This document shows, piece after piece, positions 23,161 to 36,067 of a stretch of DNA of 64,000 nucleotides. The first letter of the stretch is position 1; the number at the start of each line of letters is the position of its first letter. Made by a program: the position numbers and the translations under genes. Below the pieces are notes generated by a model that was not told where the DNA came from, made no database searches, and saw nothing but the letters and a program-made list of their open reading frames with translations. This DNA comes from Camellia lanceoleosa. Its lineage: Eukaryota; Streptophyta; Magnoliopsida; Ericales; Theaceae. Location of the stretch: NCBI GenBank assembly GCA_025200525.1, contig CM045759.1, positions 2,542,001 through 2,606,000 of the forward strand, read 5' to 3'.

Positions 23161-23435
23161 TGTAGACGTCCCCGAACGCCCCGGGAGGATGACTCCCGTT
23201 TTGTTCATGTGTGGGTCTACTACAGTTCGGACTCAAATTGTCAAGGTTCTAAATCTGAACCAAAGAGTCCAAATCTGGCAAATCGTTTTGAGAAAAAAAA
23301 AAAACAGATTGTTTTGAAAGAAGTGTCAAACATGGACTGCTTTGCCAGATACAGAGTTGCCACCTAAATATTTTTTTTATGGAAGAATTTAGGAAACCCT
23401 GACTCGGTGCCAAAGGCCACGTGTCCGTCATCACC
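23161..23435 (-). repeat. 3' LTR of element B, distal piece
   Basis: It is near-identical to 46579-46853. It starts TGTAGACGTCCCCGAAC and runs to TCATCACC, where element L inserted. A 72-codon ORF here is only LTR sequence. Confidence 0.9.
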
Positions 23436-25924
23436 TGTCACGACCCAAACCCGCCCCTATGGGTTTAGCATCAGAATCGCCGATGTCTGTGATTCTAGAA
23501 GACCGCTTAACGATAAAAGCGATGTCTGATCTGAGGGCATGGCGGAAGCCAATACAGTAAATAAATGCTGTCCAATGAGCTGTGACAGTCTGTATGCCAA
23601 AATTTTTTTTTCATACCTTTATACTTTCAGTACAGAACAGTATGCACAATATTTACAGTTAGTTGAAACAGGGACCTAATCCCTCTTAAACAAGATGCGA
23701 TCTGATCTAACGATCTATACAAAGGATACAAACAAAGCGGAGACGGACGGGGAAATTAAAACACCCCCAAGCCATAGCTTGAACAGTTCAGGAACCTCGC
23801 AGTGAGGCACAATGGTTGGCTTGACAAAACCGAAGTTTACCACAGCGCCTCTAGCAGATCAGTACACCTACATATATATATATATGAGCAGTGAGCTAAA
23901 GCCCAGTGAATAACATAATGCGTAAAGGGTTAAGAATGAATGTCCTTACAGTATATTGAAAACAGCCATTTCAATCAGTTTATCAGTTGTTCAGTACAGT
24001 AAACAGTCATATGTGGTACATCCATTAGCATAACAGTACAGTAAGCAGTAGGTCTAAAAAGACCGAACAGTCGTTGATGGCCAATCAACCAGTAAACAGT
24101 AGTGGTTCCAACAAGGGAACCGACAGAGATCTCTAGTGATAAGAATCAAATAAATAGTGCTAAGGATGCCTGTCTGATTCAGAAATAAAGGACATACATT
24201 CATTGAAGAATAATTCGATTCGATGAAGCAGTTCGATTCGATATTGAAGATAATCATTTTGAACATATCTTTACACAATTGTTACTCACGAGTTAGCTCT
24301 GATAGCTAGAGCGTCTCCTCCAAAGCCAACCCTACACAGTATATAGGATGAACACACACTAAGCTATACAGTTGGAAAAGATCAATAACTTAATCCCTAA
24401 TTTGCCTCGGTGTGGTCTACATCTATATCCTCGTTACGATGGCTTAAACTAGGTCTAAGAATGTCTAGAAGGGAATGAGGATGCAAAGATGTGCATGAAA
24501 ACGATTTGAAATTTCGAAAAGAGTCCCGCCGCGAGTTTCCTTTCGGCGGAACGAACGCGTTCCCTTCGGCGTGATTTCTTCGCCGGCGTCTTTAAAATAT
24601 ATCTTTGGATGCTCGAAATATCCACTCGGCGCATCACTCGAGCGACCGTAAAGCAGTCGGCATCTTGGGAGCTCGATTTCCTTCAGCTCGGACTTCCCTT
24701 CGGCGTCTGACCAAAATCTGGAAATTCAGTTGAGCTCCAAGATCAAAACCAAGTTTCAAAGCATCAAATTCGATCCTTTTGGGCTAATTTGCTGGAAAAC
24801 ACTTTAAAACTCAATGTATAACATGTTTCAAAGATCAATTTGAGAAATCAAGGCCCAAAAATAGTTCCATTAAACTCATTTTCAAATCAATTCTCAAGAA
24901 CATGATGAACATGCAATAACCATGAATTCAATCAATTTGAAGCCTCAAATGTTAGCTCAATTGAGCTCATTTCTTCAAGAACAAGATGAAATCATGGTCT
25001 TTAACATGAATATGAACATGCATGCAAGGATTCTAACTCAATTGAAACCAATTTCATGAACATGATGTTAATTGAACATGCAAGACTTTAAACAATTTCC
25101 CAAGCTTTCAAATCATGCTCTAATGAGCCAAATCTTACAAAAACATGGGGAAATTCATGGACTTAAACATAAATATGAGCATGCATGTAACATTTGCCAT
25201 GAAAACAACTTTAAATTCCTCAATACAAGCATGCATGCAAGAGATGAGCCTCAATTCAACATTATAAGCCATATCTTGGCTCTAATCTTTAATAATCCTC
25301 TAAACCATGCAAGGAGTGATTCAATTCATAAACAAGAAGGCAATTACTCTACCTTAGATCCTCAATCACAAGACTAGAGGCTCAATTCAGCAATCTACAC
25401 TTCAATTCTTCAAAGATTCAAGCCAACTCTTATGTGAAATCAATCTTCTTGTTTTCTCTCTCTCTAAGTCGGTATTGAGCTCAAAATGGGCTGAAGAAAT
25501 GTTTTGTTTGAAGTGTATAAGGCTCAATGTATGTTTTATATGAAAAGGGCCACTAGGTGGCAAAACGGTAAATAAGGCCAACTCTTTGATTTAGCTTATT
25601 TTATCTAATTTAATCGTACCAAATCGATTTTCAATTAAATATACCATTACTTCACATAAATTCTACTGATCATAAAACATCTATCAATTTCAGGTTTGGC
25701 CGCCGATAAGGCCTTCAATTAACAGTTTTAAACATATACACCTAAACAGATAGTTAAACAGTTAAACAGATAGGCAATGCAAGTCAAACAAACACAGTCA
25801 ATTAATCAGTTTCAGTTTTTCAGTCAGTCAGTTCAGTAATTTAGTCGTTTCAATTACCAATCATATTCAGTCTCCGTTTAACAGTAATCGGTAATTAATC
25901 GGTAATCGAGATGAGGTTATTCTG
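23436..25924 (-). repeat. 3' LTR of element L
   Basis: It ends (plus left) with TGTCACGACCCAAACCCGCC. The inner end is eroded (plus gatgaggttattctg where the other copy has gatgaggttgttaca). About 24720-25580 is nearly identical to 31545-32390; the outer parts differ in blocks. The 101-codon ORF at 25072-25377 differs from its counterpart at 31885-32190 by two residues. That reflects LTR identity, not coding. Confidence 0.9.
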
Positions 25925-25933
25925 ATCTCCTCT
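25925..25933 (-). promoter_or_regulatory. Polypurine tract of element L
   Basis: AGAGGAGAT on the - strand directly precedes the 3' LTR. Confidence 0.6.
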
Positions 25934-28900
25934 AATAAAGAGTTTGGTCCTCCAAACTCGGGTTAACATATGACAACAGAGATGACGCCTATCATAAAAG
26001 GTAACTTTCACTCTATAACAGGAGCACAATTATACACAAAAACGGATTCATGACCCATTCCCAATCTTAACAATGCTCAATAACAGAATCAGGAATCACA
26101 TATAGGGATTGGGGTTCATATTAAAACAAAAACTTATGCACTTTCAGTTTTCAGTCAATGACAGATTCGAATACATGTTCATTTGCATATTTTGTCTAGA
26201 GCATACGTAGATGCACAATTCTTGCTTATGTATAAAATGTGCATTCATTAGTAATGCTTGCTAAAGAATGCGAATATGGCGGAATCTGATCTTGAAGCAG
26301 ATACAATCTGAGCAGTGCAGGCGGATAAAGGAATCCGAATCCAGATGAACGTAACGAAAGATGTAAGCCGAGCCCCATGACGAGGCCTCCGGTACGGGTA
26401 ACAGTGCAGACAGATATACGTTCCATAAAGAAATCTCCGATACCGAGCAGCTAACACATATTACATAATACCAAGAGTCATGATTTACTTATCATAGATG
26501 GAACAGTCATTCAATATACAACATATAGCATTTCAGAAACACAACTTATTTCGTGACACGGAACATGAATATAGTTGCACAGTAGTATATAGAATAGTAG
26601 TAGTAGCGATGTCGATGCGGTGACAATACGAATAAATAATGGTAACAATCTGATGTGATAACGATACAATACAGTAATAGTATAGTAGCAATATAGTTAG
26701 TATTCACACTACTCATATCAAGTACTTATCGGGGTTATAGATTTACACTGGTCTTAGTTTCATAAGTAATTTTCCCCGTTAAGTTACAGAGATTCGTTCC
26801 ATTCAATTTCGAGTCTTTCATTCAGTCTTTGTTCAATTCGGTTCTCAGTTCAGTAATCCATCACAGTCAGTCCAGTTTATTCGGGAGTCATTGGAGACAT
26901 TAGGCGATTTTGTACATTATTCTCATAGCAGTAGACAGAGTCCTGAAGTAAGCATTCATTTACTACTCATCAGTTCCAGTCCCCACAGATTCGGTCATAG
27001 CACATGTCAATACTGGCATCATCTGATTACATACTTCCGCACAATCGAGCTTATGATTAAAACCAATCATTGTCAGCAGATCCGTCGATTAAAATACAGT
27101 AATCACCAAAACAATCATTTCCCAGTCAAACAAGTTCATAGTCACAACAGTAATACCGGGTAATTAATCACATGCCACATACCCAGTTTTTTTCCTACAT
27201 TGTAAACAAATCCGGTAATAGCTCTTAATAAGAGTTCTCTCAGATCAAATCGATGAAAGTTCGACTAGGTCATTTCACATGCAAGTTCTGTCTAAACATA
27301 TCGAATAAAAGTTCGAAGCGCAAGCATCAAACAAAAGTTCTATTAGTTACACAAAAGGGTTTCTTTAACCCACAGTTCCATCAGATTAGTTCAGATCAAC
27401 GTTCCATTCTTATCATTTCCAGATCAGTTAACATTAGTTCATACTCCGGTCATTTCGGTACATAGTAGTTTCACAATCAGTCTGAGTTCATCAATTATCA
27501 AACTTACATCGAGTCGGTACCATTACAATTCATATCACAAAGAAGACAGTCACATACGGTCGTTCCTCCCAATAAGTTCTGAGACAAATGCACGTATTAA
27601 TTAGTCATATCGAGAGGTAAGCATCACAGTCAATATAGCAATTTCCAAATAAATCCTTCATATAAGCATATGGTATACAGTAATACATCACACAAAGTTC
27701 TTGGTGGCACATAATGGTGAGTTGTCATACAAGGGTTCCAAATCAGTCATATAGTCACTAAAGCATAGGCTCGCAGATCAACTCCAACAGTCATGTCAAT
27801 TTTTCACAATCACGATTCCCAGTCAAGAGTTTATCGGTTGGAGTCTTTATTCAGTCATGCAGTTACAGAGTCATAGTCCCAACGGTTAATTTATCAAACA
27901 AATTAATCAGTCATTCCGAGCAAAGGTACAGTCATATATGTGCATGTTCAGAATCTACTGACATTCCCAATACGAATTTCACAAGTTCAGTGTATAATAT
28001 AAAATAGTTTCTCTGGATAGGATAGTTAAGGTAACCAGTCATACGTCTATTTAGTCTAATAACATCCTTAAGCAAAGGTAAGCAGATATGTACATATTCT
28101 AAACAGTTTCCATAGCACAGGTAAACGTTAACATAAGGTTTTACAGTGTTGCACATATAGTCCGCATCAACGGTAGATTTCAAAAGATTCATTATTCACA
28201 GTCCATTCCTCTCAGTCTTAACAGTATTACAAGCATGGAAACATATATATAGGTGTGAGTTCAAAATCAATTTTTCATGTAGGCATTCGTTCACAAATTC
28301 ATAAGCAGAAGTTCCTCTTTACAAACCAATATGGGTCCGTAATTTCAGCAGTCTCACACACAAATAGTTCGCGTGTATAATTCGAGTTCAAGGGTCCGTT
28401 CATTCAATAGTGTCCGTCAATACGTAACAATGTAGTACAAATCATAGTCGTACAAATTTCTCGAATTTCAGTCAATCATAAGGTATTCCCATGTTCAACA
28501 GTTCTAGTACAGTTCAAAAGGTCATACCTAACAGTTCACATTCAGTCGTTGCAATACGATACAAGGACCTAACTCAGCAAGTTCTCGCTGTTCACAGGTC
28601 CTAACCATTCTCATAGTATATGGTTCATAATTCCAGTAATTCAATCGGTTCAGTCAATATGTTCACAGTCTATACCAATTTACGGAATATACAATTCCCA
28701 CACAAACGTTCGTACAAGCAATTTCATCTGTTTCAGGTAATACCCATGTCAGTCTTTTCAGTGTTCCGAGCATTCTCTGGAACTAGGGTCTACATTTAGA
28801 CTCATTATCGTTCGGTCGAGTTCGTGGGCAAGATTTAGGCAAGCGTCCTTCCTGTCCACGTCTAAAATAAGTTTCGGATAGGCGACGACAACGCCCCAGT

Positions 28901-30172
28901 GGTATTTCCCACATACAGTACAGACAGGTATATCATCGTTCACATTGCTTCTTCGACCTTAGTTGGTCAAAGCTATTGCCCGAGATTTTCCATTCACGGA
29001 GGTCCTTGATTTACCGGTCATTATCACTTTCTGTTCTTTCTGTTTCATTCTTTCTGATTCAATTGACAATGTTGATTTGGATATTTCAATGCTGCTACGT
29101 TATCTCAGACATTATACTCTATCCAGGACATCTACACACTTTGACGGTTTTAAAACGTTGATTCAGTCGATCACATCTAGGTCACACCCACCTTCAGTTC
29201 TTTTCTAGTCTTTGTAGTCCGTATCTATCATGTGGGGTACCTATTAAGCTAGTTAGGTAAATTTTACCTCATATTCAAGCACAATCTTATCACCTTTCAA
29301 GTTGTTCAAACTCAGGTACTTTCCTATCTCGGATGCATTAGGGAAAGTATTTTTCGAAGAAAACTTCACATATTTTCTCAGTTTCTAAACCCAAGTCTCA
29401 GTTTTCAGTGGTTCAGTACCTTCCAGAAATTCCGGTGGTTTCAGTTTATTTGGGTTTCAGTATTAGTGTCATCAGTTCATATTCAGTTGGTTCAGGCAAG
29501 TATGTCTGCCTTAACTCTCTCAGATTTTCGATTAAGGCCTCAATCATTCATTCTAGCCTATTAATCCTCCGATTAGAAGATTCAGTTTCGTTCACAATCC
29601 TCGCCCTTGTTGTTGTCATTTCGGATTCTCAGTTAACCTATTCATTCCCCAGGAATTTACCAAGAATTTCCGACTCGCTGGCCAACGTGATTCCAATCGG
29701 ACTTTCAAGGTCATTCAACAAGGCATGAGACTCTACGGTTTAACATTCCACAAATTAGGTTCCCACATATTTCTTTGATCAACACAGGGAAGTTCTCACT
29801 GATTTCCATTTTATTCCATATCAGACGTGTGTATACTTTCATTTCAGTTCAGGTATGGTCACATGACCCTTTTACTTTCACACGTTCACTTTCTTATAGA
29901 TTCCCACAGTCGGTAGTAACATTGACACTACATGTTATTCCATTTAACTTCTTTAAGTATGCATATAGGTTTCGTTTCATTTCACTATAAGTAGTGGTAG
30001 CAATTATAAATATAAACAGTTGCATACTTAAACAGTTTAACACATTGACATATAATCAGTCATGTCATTGTCGCACACACTTTTTATGCTCATGAGATGC
30101 TCTAATTGCTTTTCTAGGACACCCTATAGCTCATTTGGACACGTGTGTGCGGTATAACTCGTGGTAAGTATC
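25934..30172 (-). other. Interior of element L, no intact coding capacity
   Basis: No RT, RNase H or integrase motif is found on either strand. A minus-strand ORF at 28943-28758 contains CTVCGKYHWGV, which could be the start of a decayed gag zinc knuckle and lies about 1.25 kb from the 5' LTR, where gag would end. The support is weak. The region is unusually rich in CAGT/ACTG and GTTCA words. Other ORFs (27253-27465, 28963-29208, 29408-29728) are on the wrong strand and show no family features. Confidence 0.5.
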
Positions 30173-30184
30173 GCTCTGATACCA
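30173..30184 (-). promoter_or_regulatory. Primer-binding site of element L (initiator Met tRNA)
   Basis: On the - strand TGGTATCAGAGC lies three bases after the LTR end, matching the 3' end of plant initiator methionine tRNA. It fixes the orientation of the element. Confidence 0.9.
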
Positions 30185-30187
30185 CTC

Positions 30188-32726
30188 TGTCACGACCCAA
30201 ACCCGCCCCTATGGGTTTAGCATCAGAATCGCCGATGTCTGTGATTACCAAGACCGCTTAACAAAAGCGATGTCTGAGTATAGGGGCATGGCGGAAATAT
30301 CTGATAAATAAATCATGTCCAATGAGTCTGTGACGGTCAGATGCCAAAATTTTTTTTCATACCTTTATACTTTCAAGATGTAACAAGATGCACAATATTT
30401 CTGATTAGTTGAAACAGGACCTAATCCTCTTAAACGATGCAGTCTGATCCTAATCTATACAAAGGATACAAACAAGACGGAGACGGACGGAAATTAAAAC
30501 ACCCCCAAGCCATAGCTTGAATATTCAGAACCTCGCAGTGAGGCACAGTGGTTGGCTTGACAAAACTGAAGTTTACCCTGACGCCTCTAGCAACAGTCCG
30601 GTGCCTGTACACCTACATATATATATATATATATATATGAGCAGTGAGCTAAAGCCCAGTGAATAACATAATGCGTAAAGGGTTAAGAATGAATGTCCTT
30701 ACAATATATTGAAAACAGCCATTTCAATCAGTTTATCAGTTGTTCAGTACAGTAAAGAGTCATATGTGGTACATCCATTAGCATAACAAGATGCGATGGC
30801 GAAGAGGTCTAAAAGACCGAACGATGCAGAGGGTCTAAAAGACCGAGCGATCGTTGATGGCCAATCAACCAAGATGCGATGAGTGGTTCCAACAAGGGAA
30901 CCGACAGAGATCTCTATGAATGATACGATCAAGTAAGAGTGCTAAGGATGCCACAATACGATTCGTAAATAAAGGACATACATTCATTCAAGAATAATTC
31001 CATTCAAATGAAGCCATTCGATTCGAAAGATAATCATTTTGAACATATCTTTACACAATTGTTACTCACGAGTTTACAGGCTCTGATAAGCTAGAGCGTC
31101 TCCTCCAAAGCCAACCCTACACAAGATACTGTGATGAACACACACTAAGCTATACAGTTGGAAAAGATCAATATCTTTATCCCTAATTTGCCTCGGTGTG
31201 TTCTACATCTATATCCTCGTTAAGATGCCTTAAACTAGGCCTAAGAATGCCTAGAATGGAATGAGGATGCAAAGATGTGCACAGAAAACAGTTTCAGAAA
31301 TTTCAGTGAAAACAGAGTCCCGCCGAGAGTTTCCCTTTCGAGCGGACAGTAAACGTTCCCGCCGGCGTGATTTCTTCCGCCGGCGTCTTTCAAAATATAT
31401 CTTGGATGCTCGAAATATCCGCTCGAGCGCATCATCCTCCGCCGAGCGATCAGAAGCAGTCGAAATCTTTGGAGCTCGATTTCCCCGCTTGAGCGGCACT
31501 TCCCCCGCTCGAGCATACGACCAAAATCTGGAAATTCTAGATTTGAGCTCCAAGATCAAAACCAAGTTTCAAAGCATCAAATTCGATCCTTTTGGGCTAA
31601 TTTGCTGGAAAACACTTTAAAACTCAATGTATAACATGTTTCAAAGATCAATTTGAGAAATCAAGGCCCAAAGATAGTTCCATTAAACTCATTTTCAAAT
31701 CAATTCTCAAGAACATGATGAACATGCAATAACCATGAATTCAATCAATTTGAAGCCTCAAATGTTAGCTCAATTGAGCTCATTTCTTCAAGAACAAGAT
31801 GAAATCATGGTCTTTAACATGAATATGAACATGCATGCAAGGATTCTAACTCAATTGAAACCAATTTCATGAACATGATGTTAATTGAACATGCAAGACT
31901 TTAAACAATTTCCCAAGCTTCCAAATCATGCTCTAATGAGCCAAATCTTACAAAAACATAGGGAAATTCATGGACTTAAACATAAATATGAGCATGCATG
32001 TAACATTTGCCATGAAAACAACTTTAAATTCCTCAATACAAGCATGCATGCAAGAGATGAGCCTCAATTCAACATTATAAGCCATATCTTGGCTCTAATC
32101 TTTAATAATCCTCTAAACCATGCAAGGAGTGATTCAATTCATAAACAAGAAGGCAATTACTCTACCTTAGATCCTCAATCACAAGACTAGAGGCTCAATT
32201 CAAAGAATCTACACTTCAATTCTTCAAAGATTCAAGCCAACTCTTATGTGAAATCAATCTTCTTGTTTTCTCTCTCTCTAAGTCGGTATTGAGCTCAAAA
32301 TGGGCTGAAGAAATGTTTAGTTTGAAGTGTATAAGGCTCAATGTATGTTTTATATAAAAAGGGCCACTAGGTGGCAAAACGGTAAATAAGGCCAACTCTT
32401 TGATTTAGCTTATTTTATCTAATTTAATCGCATTCAAATCGATTTTCAATTAAATATACCATTACTTCACATAAATTCTCGATCATAAAACATCTATCAA
32501 TTTCGTGTTTGGTCACGATAAGGCCTTCAATTAACATTTTAAACATATACACCTAACAGATAGTTAAAGCTTAAGCAGATAGGCAATGCAAGTCAAACAA
32601 ACACACCAATTAATCGATTTGATTTTTGATCGATACCTTCAAATTTAGTCGTTTCAATTACCAATCATATTCATCTCCGTTTAACGATGTCGTAATTAAT
32701 CGGTGAATCAAGATGAGGTTGTTACA
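30188..32726 (-). repeat. 5' LTR of element L
   Basis: On the - strand it starts TGTAACAACCTCATC and ends GGTCGTGACA. It holds a TATA box at 32347-32360, several CTCGAGC words (31326-31515), a TA microsatellite at 30616-30637 and a copy of the 101-codon ORF. Confidence 0.9.
32347..32360 (-). promoter_or_regulatory. TATA box of the element L 5' LTR
   Basis: TTTTTATATAAAAC on the - strand lies about 370 bp into the LTR. Transcription would begin near 32320 and run leftward. Confidence 0.5.
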
Positions 32727-34768
32727 TCACCAAAGTTGCCTCTACGAACTTGGGTACGATTGGGAAAAGGTCACTATGAGCATTCTCTCGCCCGATCAAA
32801 GATCGGCCTTTACTAACCGTGATATCTTATTTTGAAAACATTATATGCTCTTATTCCGGTTATTAGCCTAGAATTACTACGTTATGCGCACAGCAAACAA
32901 GTATAGACCAAATCGCCTAAATTGGAACAAAATATTTCATGTTTGTTTTGAAAACGGTTTGCTACTCACAAGTAGGCTAAAATGCAGGTTTTGCCACCCT
33001 CGAGTGGGCTTTGGAAAAGATGGCTTTGCCACTATCTAGTGGGCTTAAAACTCACAGTTTCAATGCATTATTCCAATTTAGGTAATTTAACCTCCACTCG
33101 TAGGCATTCAAGCATTTATATCACATAAATAGTTAGCCTCATGGTAATCATGCTATTATAGCAACACTCACACGCATGCGGTATGCTAAAGCATAAAAGC
33201 TTACCTAGTACTCTAAGCCAAAACAGAAACTAGTTAGTAATCAAGTGCATGATCCTAGTTCATGTTTAAAATGGCTAATGCAACACATGCAAAGATGCAT
33301 TCTAGACAGGCTCGACTATCCTAAACATGGCATATGAAATGCTGCAACTAACACGTATTCAATTTGAAATTGAAATACAGATACAATTAGAATGATGCAC
33401 CGAGCCCGGTGCATGCAAAACAAATGAATGAATGCAAACATGCTATCATGCTGTATGCTAATTTGAATATGTCCTAAACTACCATCATAAGCAGGTAAAT
33501 AAAATGGAAGAAAGACGTGGGGTTGGAAGACATACACACACTCACGCACACTTATTACACAATTGCCCTCGCTCGGAGGGTCTGAATAAATATTACAGTC
33601 CGAATAAATAATACTAAATTAATTATTACAGAACTTTTAATTTAATCAACAAATTAAATGCAGAAAGAAGGTGGCCACAGCCCTGCCTCGGGATGCGTAA
33701 ATGATGCATGCTTGATCCGTCTCGTCCGGAAACTCGTTGCCATAGCACTACTGCCTCTGTTAACACTGCCCTGCTCCTCTGAAGACTACAAAAGCCTTGG
33801 AACATGCTCTATGGATGTTGGGGAATGCCACCGGCCAAGCACAAATACCATCGGCCAAAGGGAGGAACCACCGACCACCTTTTTGCAGTATCGGCCAAAA
33901 TTAATGGCCGGCTAGCACTAAACTTAGTCGACCGGCCAAAACTCCCTGCAGAAACTGGTTTTTTGGCAGCAACAAAGGACAGACAGTGTATGGCATGGAA
34001 TTTCAAAAAAATGTAGGCATGGCCACACTCCCTATCATGCAATGGACTCAAGGGAGCATGGCACTCGATCCTCGGGCCATCAATTGTGCATTTTGATGCA
34101 TGATGGCCTAAGAGGCCAAGGTTGCAATGCAATGAGAATGCATGCAACACACAAATGAATACCAAGCCCCCATCATGTCAAAACAATGCAATGCAAGTAT
34201 ATAAGCATGGCTCAAACATGCAAAGGAAACTAAGGCACAAAGCATGTCAAATATGCAACAAGTATGTGAGATGGCTCAACATTGAACTAACATGCAAGTA
34301 AGATACAATGCAAACATGCTTCTAATGTAATGCAACATGCTCATGCAAAGGTGGATGTAGACCACAAAGAGGGAGACCTCAGCCTATCCCAAAACAGTGG
34401 CTAAAGATGCCAAAATAAAGGTATCGATCATAGAAGACAAACATGCCAATCAATGAGCCTAAGACTAAGGTATAAAAGCCAACTCAAGCACACCTAAAGG
34501 AAGACAAACATGGACATTGAGACCAACAAAATCAGTGCTATAGCATGTGAGAATGAGCCCCTAAAACCCACACATGGCCTCCCAAATGATCCAAACACAT
34601 AGGCATACACAATGCACATTTCAAGGCATGAAATCATAACACTTCAAAGCATTGAAAGGGACACAAAGGACAATGTAAGACCACCTTACATGGACTAAAA
34701 TATGATCCCAACCAATGCCAAACGATGATAATAGGCTAAGCTAAGCATGTTAGTAACCCATACACTCA
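32727..34768 (-). repeat. 3' LTR of element B, proximal piece, truncated
   Basis: It is colinear with 46849-48989 (TCACCAAAGTTG... to GTAACCCATACACTCA) and then stops abruptly. The matching 1.54 kb of the 5' LTR (48990-50533), including the promoter, is missing here. A 97-bp segment present at about 48305-48401 is also absent after 34176. The ORFs at 33316-34165 are LTR sequence, duplicated at 47440-48289. Confidence 0.9.
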
Positions 34769-35180
34769 TACAGTCTACGCAAGCAATGAATTTGATTACA
34801 AGCATACGGTCTACGCAAGTAATGTAATTGAACATAAACATGCGGTCTACGCAAGCAATGAATTTGAACATAGACATGCGGTCTACGCAAGCAATGTAAT
34901 TGAGCATAAGCATGCGGTCTACGCAAGCAATGAATTTGAACATAAACATGCGGTCTACGCAAGCAATGTAATTGAACATAAACATGCGGTCTACGCAAGT
35001 AATGAAATTGATTAAACATGCGGTCTACGCAGGCAATGAAGTTGATGAAAAGCATGCGGTCTACACAAGTAATGTAATTGAACATAAACATGCAGTCTAC
35101 GCAAGCAATGAATTTGAACATAAACATGCGGTCTACGCAAGTAATGAAATTGATTAAACATGCGGTCTACGCAGGCAAAG
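34768..35180. repeat. Minisatellite, 36-bp unit, about 12 copies
   Basis: The unit is CATGCGGTCTACGCAAGCAA followed by TGAATTTGAACATAAA. Variants with GTAATTGA, AAATTGATTAAA and GAAGTTGATGAAAAG alternate, giving a higher-order pattern. Because 36 is a multiple of 3 it stays open on both strands (a 12-residue MFMFNYIACVDR-like peptide repeat), which explains the ORFs here. It begins exactly where LTR homology ends. Confidence 0.95.
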
Positions 35181-36067
35181 TGTGTAAAAAGAAATTTGGA
35201 GTATGATAGAAACGTATTATTCATGACACTGGAGTTCACAAGATATGAAAAGGATATGAGAAGGGACGTTCTTCGCACGCACCGAGCACCGCTCATAGAA
35301 GTCGTAGTCTGAGGTCAACTTGAAGGTTCACGTTCCAAAAGTGCGCTTTCCCGCATTGTCTTGAGTGATGAAGGTGCCAAACCATGCAGTTGACCTGAAC
35401 AACGGAAGGTACGTTGACCGCGAGGGGGGTTTTACTGGCATGAATTCCAACACTTTGCTACCGTGCCATTCTATGCTTTACTTTCCTTTTTAATGGTAGT
35501 TTAAGCACATTGCACTGCCTCAGACAGGTTTTACTTTTTCCCAAAATTACATATTTTGCAAAACACATGATGGGGACAAAACAGCTATTTTGTTCAAAAG
35601 ATGTTGCATTTGTATATTTTCTATGCATCGCATCGCAAGATATCATACAATAATGTGAGGGAGATTGAAACTGTGTTTGAAAATGGAGCATTTGTATCGT
35701 AATAATCAGGTAGTGAACCAATTACAACTCGATAAGCAAAACAGGGAGACTCAATATAACCAACCAACACGAGTACAACTCGATAAACAAGTATTCAAAG
35801 GCTTAAATAGAGTGAAATGCAACTCGAATTGCAAATGTACAACAACTCGATAAGCAAACAGGTGTGGCTCCGCAAGAATCGATCACTGGAGGGCATTGGA
35901 GGTGGTGAAGTTCCCTAATCCTCAGCATAAACAGCTCAAGGAACAAGGAAGGAGACCACCGACCATGGGTAGAGGCCATCGGCCATTAGAAATTGTCACC
36001 GGCCAAAAGTTGTGGCCGATCGGCACTATATTTGGCCGGCCGGCCATAAATTACCAGAACCAGCAGA
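35181..36067. other. Element B 3' region upstream of the extra ORF
   Basis: No coding sequence. 35950-36050 carries CCGGCC words (CACCGGCCA, TTGGCCGGCCGGCCA) like those in the LTR at 33828-33945 and 47950-48062, so this block is probably related to LTR sequence. Short AACTCGATAA words recur at 35726, 35777 and 35845. Confidence 0.5.

Larger units (their letters stand above)
23436..32726 (-). mobile_element. Element L: large non-autonomous LTR retrotransposon (LARD-like)
   Basis: Flanking tcacc (23431-23435 and 32727-32731) is a perfect 5-bp target duplication. LTRs of about 2.5 kb bound a 4.26-kb interior with no recognisable gag-pol. The PBS next to the right LTR shows that the element reads on the - strand. 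It lies inside the 3' LTR of element B, so it is younger than B. A solo LTR of the same family is at 54470-56925. Confidence 0.9.

Noticed and set aside
25072..25377. 101-codon ORF repeated at 31885-32190 as a conserved gene
   Set aside because: Identity is that of the LTR pair. The reading is antisense to the element and low-complexity, and no domain is recognised.
34695..35296. Repeat array as a CRISPR, and its ORFs as a repeat protein
   Set aside because: Units are contiguous and similar throughout with no unique spacers, and the host is a plant. The open frames follow from a 36-bp period.
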